From: Mycobacterium cookii
GTDB lineage: Bacteria > Actinomycetota > Actinomycetes > Mycobacteriales > Mycobacteriaceae
Direction of reading: 5' to 3'
Assembly: GCF_010727945.1 (NCBI RefSeq)
Contig: NZ_AP022569.1
Span: 310,001-374,000, forward strand
Length of the DNA stretch: 64,000 nt
The notes below the pieces were generated by a model, which had not been told where the DNA came from, did no database searches, and worked only from the letters and a program-made list of their open reading frames with translations. Both the position numbers and the translations under genes were made by a program. Below are positions 17,586 to 26,102 of this stretch, piece by piece (positions within the stretch are counted from its first letter, which is position 1; each line of letters opens with the position of its first letter).

Positions 17586-18037
17586 GACAGCGCTGCGGCG
17601 GTCACACCTCCCACCGCCAGCAGCATCACGGCCGTGGCGAAGGCCGCGGGGTGCAGCTCGGGTTCGTCGATGTGCTCGTGGAAATCACCCGGGATGACGA
17701 TGTGCAGCGTCAGCAGCGCGATCCCTTGCAGCACAACGCCGATCAGGCCGAAGACTGCGACACCCACCAAACCCTGGCCGAGTTGGCTGTAGCTGTTGGT
17801 GATCGCGCTGATGATGACGGCGGCCAGCGCAATGTAGTTCGCGCAGGCGAGCATCACCGCGTTGGGGCGCCGATCGATGAATACCAGCTCGCGCAACTTA
17901 CCCGGAGTGAGCACGTCGACCACGAAGAAGCCGATGATGAGTACGGCTGTGCCCACCAGGAAATACGAGATGGTGGCGACAGCGCCTTTGAGTACCGGAT
18001 TGATATCGATGTTGCCCAATTCGAGTGCCAGATACAT
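17582..18037 (-). CDS. DUF350 family membrane protein
   Basis: This 151-residue protein has four predicted transmembrane helices, including [20 protein letters not shown] and [20 protein letters not shown], in the DUF350 arrangement of two similar helix pairs. ATG at 18037 has AAGGAG 7 bases upstream; an ATG 12 codons earlier would overlap the preceding gene by 23 bases and lacks a good site. DUF350 genes repeatedly occur with spermidine synthase-like and DUF4178 genes. The association points to a membrane complex that handles polyamines or modified lipids, but the biochemical role is unknown. Confidence 0.85.
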   Translation of the reverse strand: MYLALELGNIDINPVLKGAVATISYFLVGTAVLIIGFFVVDVLTPGKLRELVFIDRRPNAVMLACANYIALAAVIISAITNSYSQLGQGLVGVAVFGLIGVVLQGIALLTLHIVIPGDFHEHIDEPELHPAAFATAVMLLAVGGVTAAALS

Positions 18038-18050
18038 CAGTGTCTCCTTG

Positions 18051-18482
18051 TCATTTGGTGCCGCCTGGGCCACCCGTGCTGCCGCCCGAGCCGCTTGCGG
18101 GGGATCCGGGGTAGAAGCCGGGACCGAGGAAGACGAACGCGCCGTGGTTGTAACCGGCGGCCAGGTCCTCGACCCGGATGCTGCAGGGATGGGTGCCGTC
18201 TTTGCCGACCGACACGATCGCGTCGTCGTATCTCAAGTACTCGGTTCCGGCGTCGTCGGCTTGTGCCGCGGGACTCTGGTAGTCGGCGAGAGTGTCGGCG
18301 ACCTCGCTGGGCGCTCCCGTGCAGAGATACCGTGTTCCACCGGCGTCACGAGAGTATTCCTGGTAATGCGCAGCGATGTACGAGCGAATATTCTTGCTCT
18401 GCAACGATATTCCGAACACCAGGCTGACCATCGAAGCGGCGGCCAACGCGAAAGCCACCCAGAACAGACCCTTGCGGCTCAC
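18051..18482 (-). CDS. Small anchored extracytoplasmic protein (Rv2599-like)
   Basis: The 143-residue protein starts at GTG 18482, overlapping the upstream DUF2617 stop (GTGA). It has one N-terminal transmembrane helix ([20 protein letters not shown]) and an extracytoplasmic domain with two cysteines (RYLCTG and HPCSIRV, perhaps a disulfide). A recognisable [19 protein letters not shown] segment precedes a glycine- and proline-rich C-terminal tail. The exact 143-residue length matches my recollection of Rv2599. Upstream in-frame codons to 18650 would lie inside the DUF2617 gene. Role unknown; it is always seen within this operon. Confidence 0.8.
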   Translation of the reverse strand: MSRKGLFWVAFALAAASMVSLVFGISLQSKNIRSYIAAHYQEYSRDAGGTRYLCTGAPSEVADTLADYQSPAAQADDAGTEYLRYDDAIVSVGKDGTHPCSIRVEDLAAGYNHGAFVFLGPGFYPGSPASGSGGSTGGPGGTK

Positions 18483-18973
18483 GGGTGCCACCGGCTGGCG
18501 GTGTAGACGATCGTGCCGCCCGGCGCGGACGGGTATAGGTGCCAGGTCTGCCAACGCCACCCGGGACCGTCCGGCTCGGCGGCCAGAGCGGTCAGCGCCG
18601 CGTTGTCGCCGGGGAATGTGCCGCCCAGCCAACCGATCCCGGTTGCGCAACGTTCGCGTAGCTGATCCGCTAGCCCACGGAACGCGGCCTCATTGTGAAA
18701 CTCGGTTTGGGACTCCAGGTGATAACCGGGTGCCCGCGTCTGATCGGGGAGCTCGCCGTCGAGATCACACGAAACCTGCTCGGAGAACACGGTATCGGAA
18801 TGCTCGACAGTGACGACGTGCGAGGCGCCCAAGACGCCCAGCACGAGCGCGCCACCGTCGGGGTGGTCGAGGCGGCAGGTGGCCAGGGGGAGCGGGGCTT
18901 GGGTGTTGAGCGCAAGCCCGAGCTCGGAACCGCGGACGTCGACAGGGATCACCGACAGCTGATGAAGGGGCAC
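18479..18973 (-). CDS. DUF2617 family protein
   Basis: This 164-residue soluble protein matches the DUF2617 pattern: VDVRGSELGLAL at the start, LATCRLDHPDGGALVLGVLGASHVV in the middle, LESQTEFHNEAAFRGLADQL, and a C-terminal WRWQTWHLYPSAPGGTIVYT strand. No enzymatic motif is obvious. It starts at ATG 18973, 11 bases after the DUF4178 gene, and shares GTGA with the next gene. Function is unknown; the conserved neighbourhood ties it to the DUF350/spermidine synthase system. Confidence 0.85.
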   Translation of the reverse strand: MPLHQLSVIPVDVRGSELGLALNTQAPLPLATCRLDHPDGGALVLGVLGASHVVTVEHSDTVFSEQVSCDLDGELPDQTRAPGYHLESQTEFHNEAAFRGLADQLRERCATGIGWLGGTFPGDNAALTALAAEPDGPGWRWQTWHLYPSAPGGTIVYTASRWHP

Positions 18974-18984
18974 TGAAGGAGGCC

Positions 18985-19593
18985 CTACTCGGATGCCGGC
19001 GGCGGGGCCGGATACACGGTGAGCTCACCGGTCAGTACGGACTTGCCGGTGGAGACCTCCCACGGCATGCCCGGCGCCCAGCGCTCGAAGGAAAGCAATG
19101 CCGTCTCGTCGGCGTTGGCGTAGTCGACGAACTCCATGTCGCCGCCGGCCGGCAGGCCTGTGGTGCCCTCGGTGGTGTAGCCGGCGTGCCCGCGCTCCGA
19201 CTCGTTGTAGGTCACACCGTCGACGACGTGCTGGCCGCCCGGCTGCAATTGCAAGTCCTTGCGGGCCGTCCACATTGCGAGCTTGAGCCGCCCGTCGTCA
19301 TCCTCGACGCTGAACCAGATCGGCTCGTCGCCGCCTTCCAGCAGGTGTTCCCACCAGACGAAGGGGCCCTCGCGGTAGGTAACCGACCCGCGCACCACGT
19401 AGTCGACGCCGCCGTGGCTGACGATTGCGCCGGGTCCGAGCTGCCGCGGCCCGAACTGCGGCGCCGCGGCGGTGAATGCGAGGGGATCTTGGCGGCCCTC
19501 GCTCGGTTTCTTGGGTCGGCGCAGCGCGGCGACGAAAACCACGATCGCCGCGATGAAGAGCACCGCGGCAACCACGAGCAGCGCTGTACCCAC
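18985..19593 (-). CDS. DUF4178 membrane-anchored protein
   Basis: The product is about 202 residues from GTG 19593, which has GGAAGG 7 bases upstream; an ATG at 19626 is the alternative. An N-terminal transmembrane helix (LLVVAAVLFIAAIVVFVAAL) is followed by a basic segment and a DUF4178 domain: GAIVSHGGVDYVVRGSV, FVWWEHLLEGGDEPIWFSVE, then GGDMEFVDYANADETALLSF and EVSTGKSV. DUF4178 domains are beta-rich and uncharacterised. It is the first gene of the operon DUF4178, DUF2617, Rv2599-like, DUF350, speE. Confidence 0.85.
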   Translation of the reverse strand: MGTALLVVAAVLFIAAIVVFVAALRRPKKPSEGRQDPLAFTAAAPQFGPRQLGPGAIVSHGGVDYVVRGSVTYREGPFVWWEHLLEGGDEPIWFSVEDDDGRLKLAMWTARKDLQLQPGGQHVVDGVTYNESERGHAGYTTEGTTGLPAGGDMEFVDYANADETALLSFERWAPGMPWEVSTGKSVLTGELTVYPAPPPASE

Positions 19594-19697
19594 CGCACAC
19601 CCTTCCGTACGCGCCGACAGCGCCATGGTTGATCAATGGTGCGCTAAAAGGTAACAGCTTTTGCGGGCCCGGGGCGCAGTATCAGCGGCGGGAGATC

Positions 19698-20618
19698 TCA
19701 GAAGACGACCGTCTGGTTGCCGTATTGGATGACGCGGTCCTCGCAGTGCCAACGCACGGCACGGGATAACGTCGCGCGTTCGACGTCGGCGCCCAGTCGC
19801 ACCAGGTCCCCGACGGTGTGACGGTGGTCCACCCGGACGACGTCCTGCTCGATGATCGGCCCGTCGTCGAGCTCTTCGGTCACGTAGTGCGCGGTCGCGC
19901 CGACGAGCTTGACGCCGCGCTCTTTAGCCCGCCGGTATGGTGCGGCACCGATGAACGCCGGCAGGAAGGAGTGGTGGATGTTGATCACCGGGCAGCTGAC
20001 TTCGCTGAGGAAATTCTGCGTGAGAATCTGCATGTAGCGCGCCAACACCACCAGGTCGACGTTGCCGCGCAACAAGTCAAGCTGGCGTTGTTCGGCCTCG
20101 TCGCGGAGCTCTTTGGTGGCCGGGATATAGATGAACGGCGTGCCGAATACGCGTACTTGGTCGGCCAGGTCGGGATGGTTGGCGATCACCATCACCACGG
20201 ACATATCGAGATCGCCACGGCGGTTGCGCCACAGCAGATCCAACAGGCAGTGGTCTTCCTTCGACGCCATGATCGCGACCCGTTTGGGCTTTGCCGCCTC
20301 GGTGAGCCGGAAGTCCATCCCGAACTTGTCGGCCACCTGCTCAGCGAAGTCGCGGGCCAGATCGTCACGCACGGCGGCCAGGCCCGACAGGTGAAAGACC
20401 GTGCGTTGCATGAACATTCCGTCGTGCTGCTCGGTTGAGTGCTGGTCCAGGGAGATGATGTTGGCGCCCGAGGAAGCCAGGAACGTGGTGACCGCTGCCA
20501 CCAGCCCGGACCGGTCGGCGCAGCGCAGCAATAGTCGGCCGATGTCCTTGGCGGGCAATCCGCCGCGGCCCGCGCGGGCAAACTTTCCACTGTCGAGTGG
20601 GCTGGTCATCTTCCTCAC
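19698..20618 (-). CDS. purU: Formyltetrahydrofolate deformylase
   Basis: The 306-residue enzyme hydrolyses 10-formyltetrahydrofolate to formate and THF, balancing one-carbon pools. It has an N-terminal ACT domain (GRLLLRCADRSGLVAAVTTF, about residues 27-46) and a formyltransferase-like catalytic domain starting at KRVAIMASKEDHCLLDLL. Catalytic residues are visible in the NIHHSFLPAFIGAAPY segment (Asn/His) and the following ELDDGPIIEQD (Asp). The start is GTG 20618 with GAGGGA 5 bases upstream; ATG 20609 is an alternative. In M. tuberculosis purU (Rv2964) lies elsewhere, so its presence here marks a rearranged segment. Confidence 0.95.
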   Translation of the reverse strand: MRKMTSPLDSGKFARAGRGGLPAKDIGRLLLRCADRSGLVAAVTTFLASSGANIISLDQHSTEQHDGMFMQRTVFHLSGLAAVRDDLARDFAEQVADKFGMDFRLTEAAKPKRVAIMASKEDHCLLDLLWRNRRGDLDMSVVMVIANHPDLADQVRVFGTPFIYIPATKELRDEAEQRQLDLLRGNVDLVVLARYMQILTQNFLSEVSCPVINIHHSFLPAFIGAAPYRRAKERGVKLVGATAHYVTEELDDGPIIEQDVVRVDHRHTVGDLVRLGADVERATLSRAVRWHCEDRVIQYGNQTVVF

Positions 20619-20666
20619 GATCCCTCGCGCGTCCAGAGCCCGGCCCGAGCCTGACGCTGCCGATTC

Positions 20667-21119
20667 TCAGCCGGGTTGGCCCGGCAGCCCGGGTTGGCCC
20701 GGCTGCCCGGGCTGCCCGGGCTCGCCGGGGGTGCCGCCCGGGCCGGGTGCGCCACCGGCGCCGCCCTGGCCACCCTGGCCGGGCATCCCACCAGATCCGC
20801 CTGCGCCACCGTTGCCGCCGCGGCCTCCGTGACCGCCGGCCCCGCCTTTACCGCCGGCCCCGCCTTTACCGCCCGCGCCGCCGTTGCCGTTGTCACCCGG
20901 CGCGCCGTCGCCGCCGTTGCCGCTCGGATCGTTGGCGGCGAAGCCGGTATCACCGGGCTTCACGACGGCTACTCCGCTGACGGTGTGGCTGCACGCGGTA
21001 GAGGCGGCGCCGACAAGGGTCAATGCCGCAATCAGAGTCGCGCCGGCCGCATCCCGGCTTACGACGTTAATGGCCTTGTGTAATCGGCGATCTCGTGCGC
21101 CACCGCTGCGTTGAGCCAT
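20667..21119 (-). CDS. Secreted glycine-rich (PGRS-like, collagen-like tail) protein, possible lipoprotein
   Basis: This 150-residue protein has no PE domain. Residues 1-27 are basic; a hydrophobic segment (ATLIAALTLVGAASTAC) ends at Cys43, followed by SHTVSG, as in many mycobacterial lipoproteins. The lipobox is imperfect (Ser-Thr-Ala before Cys), so lipidation is uncertain and a plain Sec signal is possible. From about residue 60 it is glycine-rich with GGKGGAGG and GGNGGAGG units of PGRS type. It then changes to GxPG units (PGQPGQPGQPG) like collagen. Function unknown; surface exposure is likely. GC content of the tail is extreme, and sequencing errors there could shift the end. Confidence 0.65.
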   Translation of the reverse strand: MAQRSGGARDRRLHKAINVVSRDAAGATLIAALTLVGAASTACSHTVSGVAVVKPGDTGFAANDPSGNGGDGAPGDNGNGGAGGKGGAGGKGGAGGHGGRGGNGGAGGSGGMPGQGGQGGAGGAPGPGGTPGEPGQPGQPGQPGLPGQPG

Positions 21120-21255
21120 TGGTCTACCTCCGCTTGAGCAAAGAATTCTCTACGTCGCCGTCAACGTAGTTCCACAAACGAGGTCGGGTTGCCAAACGCA
21201 CGAATTCACACAGGGTTCTTGGCTAACCGGCCTTCGTGCCTCGACGCCGACGCGC

Positions 21256-21624
21256 CTAGCGCGGACCACTCACGGTCAGCGGAAGCGATACGGTTCCCGC
21301 CGGGCCTTTCATGGCAATGATCCAGCGACCGTTCAGATTCAGGGTGAGTCGGAACTGCCAGCAGGCAAAGCCCACGTCCGCGGTCGTGAGGTTGGTCGGC
21401 AGCTCGCGGTGCATATGCAGGGGCTCGCCACCATCGGGTGGCGTAACTTCGATGACAACCAGGCGATCCGTACCGCCGTCGTCGCCTTGGGTCAAGACCA
21501 CGATGTCGAATTGCGCTACTCGGTCGCGGCCAACTTGGTAGTGCGATATCACACCACCTTTTACATTCAATTTGTTGTTTACCGCTTCGACCTTCTCGGC
21601 CAGGAACGCCCCGCTAATTCGCAT
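21256..21624 (-). CDS. Small hypothetical protein, possibly DUF6941-like
   Basis: The 122-residue ORF starts at ATG 21624 (MRISGAFLAEKVEAVNNKL) rather than at the first ATG at 21678. That N-terminus resembles small phage- or island-associated proteins that begin 'M-R-x-x-x-A-x-L-A-(D/E)' with a following GG(V/G) turn, sometimes grouped as DUF6941; the similarity is weak. The rest is beta-rich (FDIVVLTQGDDGG, RLVVIEVTPPDGG, GRWIIAMKGPAGTVSLPL). No signal peptide or catalytic motif is seen. It has no close operon partner and lies in the accessory island between purU and the PGRS protein. Confidence 0.55.
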   Translation of the reverse strand: MRISGAFLAEKVEAVNNKLNVKGGVISHYQVGRDRVAQFDIVVLTQGDDGGTDRLVVIEVTPPDGGEPLHMHRELPTNLTTADVGFACWQFRLTLNLNGRWIIAMKGPAGTVSLPLTVSGPR

Positions 21625-21860
21625 GCGTCCCAGTATGCGTAAAAATCGGTGCGGCGTATCGGGATTGAGCCAGCTCAATTGGGATGTTGCGGTTGGTCGA
21701 TTCAGGAGACCTCGCCGGTCCCGGGGGTTCGCGTCGCATTCAACGGCTTTCGCAGCATCGCCTAAAGCCCCACACGCATTGCCGACGGCAAAAATCTTTG
21801 TTCACAGCATGTTCCGTCTGATTAGCCGTGCCGAGGAGTTGGGTCGTGTAAAAGGGTCTG

Positions 21861-22910
21861 ATGGAGGTTCCGCCCCTCAGGCCGATCGACCCCGCAACGT
21901 TGCGCGAAGGGATGGCTCGGCGGCTGTATCGCGGAGCGGTGGTCACCGGGCAGATCACGGTGGCGGCGGTCCCTGCGATGATCGACGAATACGTCAACAT
22001 GTGTGACACCGTCTTTGCCGGAGTGGGCGTTCGGTTTTCTGCCGAGGAGCTTGCTCGTCTCAAAACGGTGCTCGAGGGTGAGTTGGCCGTTGCTTTCGAG
22101 GCCTCCCCGCGGTCGAGAATCGTCATCTCGTACGACTGTCCTGTGGGCCGAATCCTGAACTACCACGTCAAAGCCGAATGGTCGACGATCGAGAGCGCCT
22201 ACGACCATTGGGTTGCCACTCGCCAGCCGCCACTATTCGGCACCGAGCCGGACGCGCGGGTGTGGGGCCTGGCCGGTGAAACCGCTGACCCAAGCACTCA
22301 TCGGGTGCTCGACATCGGCGCAGGGACCGGGCGTAACACCTTGGCCTTGGCGCGACGCGGGCATCCGGTAGACGCCGTCGAGATGACCTCCACATTCGCC
22401 GACATCATTCGCGCGGAGGCCGAACGGCAGGCGCTGAATGTCCGTGTCATCCAGGGCGACGTCTTTGCGACCACGGAGGACCTGCGCTCGGACTATCGCC
22501 TGATCGTGCTCTCGGAGGTGGTGTCCGACTTCCGCACGACACAACAGCTACGCGGCGTGTTCGAACTCGCTGACCGGTGCTTGGTTCCCGGCGGACGCTT
22601 GGTGTTCAACGCCTTCCTCGCCCGTCCGGGGTACTTCCCCGATGACGCTGCGCGAGAACTCGGGCAACAGGTCTATACCGCGATCTTCACCAGACAAGAA
22701 CTAGCGTCCGCGGCTGGCCTGCTGCCGTTCACGCTCATAGGCGATGACTCGGTTTATGACTACGAGAAGGACCATCTTCCCGACGGCGCCTGGCCACCCA
22801 CCAGCTGGTATGCCGCTTGGGTTAGCGGCCTTGACGCGTTCGACGGCGAGCGTGAGACATCCCCGATCGAGATGCGTTGGCTCGTCTACCAAAAGGCCGG
22901 CACCGGCTAG
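21861..22910 (+). CDS. SAM-dependent methyltransferase with long N-terminal domain
   Basis: The 349-residue protein has an N-terminal, mostly helical region of about 135 residues (DEYVNMCDTVFAGVGVRFSAEE, then YHVKAEWSTIESAYDHWV). A class I methyltransferase domain follows: the SAM site LDIGAGTGRNTLALARRGH (about residues 149-167), acidic VDAVEMT, VIQGDVF and LIVLSEVVSDF, then the post-core CLVPGGRLVFNAFLARPGYF. ATG at 21861 is the start used. Flanking genes are unrelated and on the other strand. The substrate is unknown; the domain layout resembles small-molecule rather than rRNA methyltransferases, which is inference. Confidence 0.85.
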   Translation: MEVPPLRPIDPATLREGMARRLYRGAVVTGQITVAAVPAMIDEYVNMCDTVFAGVGVRFSAEELARLKTVLEGELAVAFEASPRSRIVISYDCPVGRILNYHVKAEWSTIESAYDHWVATRQPPLFGTEPDARVWGLAGETADPSTHRVLDIGAGTGRNTLALARRGHPVDAVEMTSTFADIIRAEAERQALNVRVIQGDVFATTEDLRSDYRLIVLSEVVSDFRTTQQLRGVFELADRCLVPGGRLVFNAFLARPGYFPDDAARELGQQVYTAIFTRQELASAAGLLPFTLIGDDSVYDYEKDHLPDGAWPPTSWYAAWVSGLDAFDGERETSPIEMRWLVYQKAGTG

Positions 22911-22962
22911 TGGTAGCCGGCGCCGGCGATCTCAACTTAGGTCGACAAATGGTGGATTGTCG

Positions 22963-23526
22963 CTAGGCGCACAACTTATCGAGTTGCGCGATTTGGGTAT
23001 CCAGGTCGTGCCGCAGCGGATCCTGAGCATCGGCCTCCGCCCCCGCCAGGTAGTTGATACCGAGCTGTTCAATGGTGACTGCGAACGAGTTGGCGGCGTT
23101 GGCGAGATCAGCTGGAGCAGCGGTGTTAGCTTCGAGCCGGTCTTTCAGGTATGCGCCACTGCCGACGAGGGACAACCGTGCGCTGGTGGCCACCGAAAGT
23201 TCGGCAACCGCATTATTCGGGTCGCGGCTTTGCATGTGGGTATTGATAACTACCGCCTTGTGGGCGCTTTTGTAGGCCGAACAGACGTTTGCTTTGGCAT
23301 CGCCGTCTTGTTGGGGTACTGAAGCTTGGTGGTGTGCCGGGTGGAAATACGCCAGTGCGGCAAGGGCAGTGGCGACCACGGCGAGTGCCAGGGCGGCGTA
23401 CACCGGCCACCGCGACGCGTCCGACCCGCCCGGCGAGGGCACTGGTCTTCTGGACGAAGACACTTCGCTGGCAGAGGACTGCTTCGGACTTTCCTGGGTG
23501 GAATCACTGAGAGGTCTGTCAGTCAT
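22963..23526 (-). CDS. Hypothetical single-pass membrane protein
   Basis: This 187-residue protein has a Ser/Pro-rich cytoplasmic N-terminus, one transmembrane helix (VYAALALAVVATALAALAYF, about residues 42-61) and an extracytoplasmic helical domain. The domain has two cysteines, one near its start (NVCSAYKSAHKAV) and one as the penultimate residue (DKLCA), which could pair. The arrangement is common among uncharacterised mycobacterial membrane proteins. No enzyme motif is visible. It is a monocistronic minus-strand gene ending 53 bases from the convergent methyltransferase. Confidence 0.65.
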   Translation of the reverse strand: MTDRPLSDSTQESPKQSSASEVSSSRRPVPSPGGSDASRWPVYAALALAVVATALAALAYFHPAHHQASVPQQDGDAKANVCSAYKSAHKAVVINTHMQSRDPNNAVAELSVATSARLSLVGSGAYLKDRLEANTAAPADLANAANSFAVTIEQLGINYLAGAEADAQDPLRHDLDTQIAQLDKLCA

Positions 23527-23654
23527 TGGGCGAGGATATCGCGCATCAGTGACGCTGGTAAGGCATTGCTCAAATCACTTCGGCCGCATCGGGTCTGCCG
23601 CAGATCAGCGCCGGAAGATGCTGAGTAGGGCGCTGTTGGGGAGACATTATGCAT

Positions 23655-24902
<1,248 letters not shown>

Positions 24903-25059
24903 TCAGGCGCTCATGCACATCGCCAATCACGCTGAGCTTATCCATCGCATCTCTAGTGTGAGGTCAGTTGCGCCGAGATCGGCTGTGCTGCAGTGGCTTT
25001 CGCCGCAAGCGCGGAATGGGCGTGACGCCACCGACCCTTCAGTCACGACCAGACTGGCT

Positions 25060-25869
25060 CTAGACGACCTGCAATCCCTCGGGAACTTTCTGCGGGTCGC
25101 GCCAAAAGGCGTCGTTGACGAAGCGGCTGAACAGGTCCGGCGGCAATAAGCTCGCACGCGGTTCGGCCTTGACCTTGCCGCGCACGGTGTGCAGGCCGGG
25201 CGTGCCGGCCCGGTCGTCGAATTCGGTGACGTCGTACTCGATGTGATCGAAATCGTGCTCGAAAGCCGGCTCACCGATGAATGCGTAGATAGCGTGCATC
25301 GTCTTGGCAGGGTCTGTGGTCAAGGTTTCGTACTGGACCAGCAGCAGCCGATCCCGTTGCGCGCCATAGCACGCCTGTTTGAGCGCGTCGTAAGGAGCGC
25401 CGACCATTCCATCGGCCCCCGACACACCGTTGGCGCGGGTGTAGACGGTTCCGCCGGAACTGTAGTTGAAGATCGACGACGGGCTGAAGACGTTGCGCTG
25501 AACCAACCGCTCGATGCTGTCGATCACCCACGGCACTTCGCGCACGCAGGCAATCACTTTCGCCTCGGGAAACAGTTTCGCGATCGCGGGCATCCACGCG
25601 CACCAGAAACGGTTGGTGTCAACGACCACCTGGGCGTCGGAGTCGCCGTAGTAGCTGTCGAACAACCCGTGCAGGATGCGCTCGCGCTTGGCGTCGTCAA
25701 TGAAAATCGAAAACTCGTTGCGCGCGCTCATCTCAGTCAGCAGGGCGCCGAACAGACCGGCCAGCGGGCCAGACATACCGGCCTCGAAACGCGGATTTTG
25801 TCGCAGCAACGCGGCCAGCAGAGTTGAGCCGGAACGCGGCAAGCCCGAGATGAAGTGGATGGCTGGCAT
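25060..25869 (-). CDS. Sulfotransferase family protein
   Basis: The 269-residue protein begins with the 5'-PAPS-binding P-loop-like FISGLPRSGSTLLAALL (residues 6-22). It has the 3'-phosphate-binding region VIACVREVPWVIDS, QVVVDTNRF and a C-terminal LLLVQYETLTTDPAKTMHAIYAFI. These are the standard 5'-PSB and 3'-PB elements of PAPS-dependent sulfotransferases. Mycobacteria use this family to make sulfated glycolipids and sulfated menaquinone, but the acceptor here is unknown. The start at ATG 25869 gives no upstream extension before the P-loop, as in many bacterial relatives. Confidence 0.88.
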   Translation of the reverse strand: MPAIHFISGLPRSGSTLLAALLRQNPRFEAGMSGPLAGLFGALLTEMSARNEFSIFIDDAKRERILHGLFDSYYGDSDAQVVVDTNRFWCAWMPAIAKLFPEAKVIACVREVPWVIDSIERLVQRNVFSPSSIFNYSSGGTVYTRANGVSGADGMVGAPYDALKQACYGAQRDRLLLVQYETLTTDPAKTMHAIYAFIGEPAFEHDFDHIEYDVTEFDDRAGTPGLHTVRGKVKAEPRASLLPPDLFSRFVNDAFWRDPQKVPEGLQVV

Positions 25870-26050
25870 GGACGCTCCCTGTTAGCTTCGTGGCTTTTGC
25901 GCAATGAAGCCCGCTTGTGTCGGCAAATAGTAGCCGACCGCAGATGCTGGGCGTGGGCAATCGGCCAGGACGAATTGCGATGCGTGTCAACGGTTTTTCA
26001 GCCTGACAATCGGATCGCCCGCCGACAGCGTTAGGCCCGGCATCGGCGAA

Positions 26051-26082
26051 CAAAAGAGAGGCCCGCCGTAGCGGGCCTCTCT
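26051..26082 (-). terminator. Rho-independent terminator after the PGRS gene
   Basis: A perfect 12-bp stem (26055-26066 paired with 26071-26082) with a 4-nt loop is followed on the minus strand by TTTTG. It lies just beyond the stop of the large PGRS gene, so it most likely ends that transcript. Confidence 0.75.
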
Positions 26083-26102
26083 GTTGTGTTGCCTCCTGTC
26101 GG

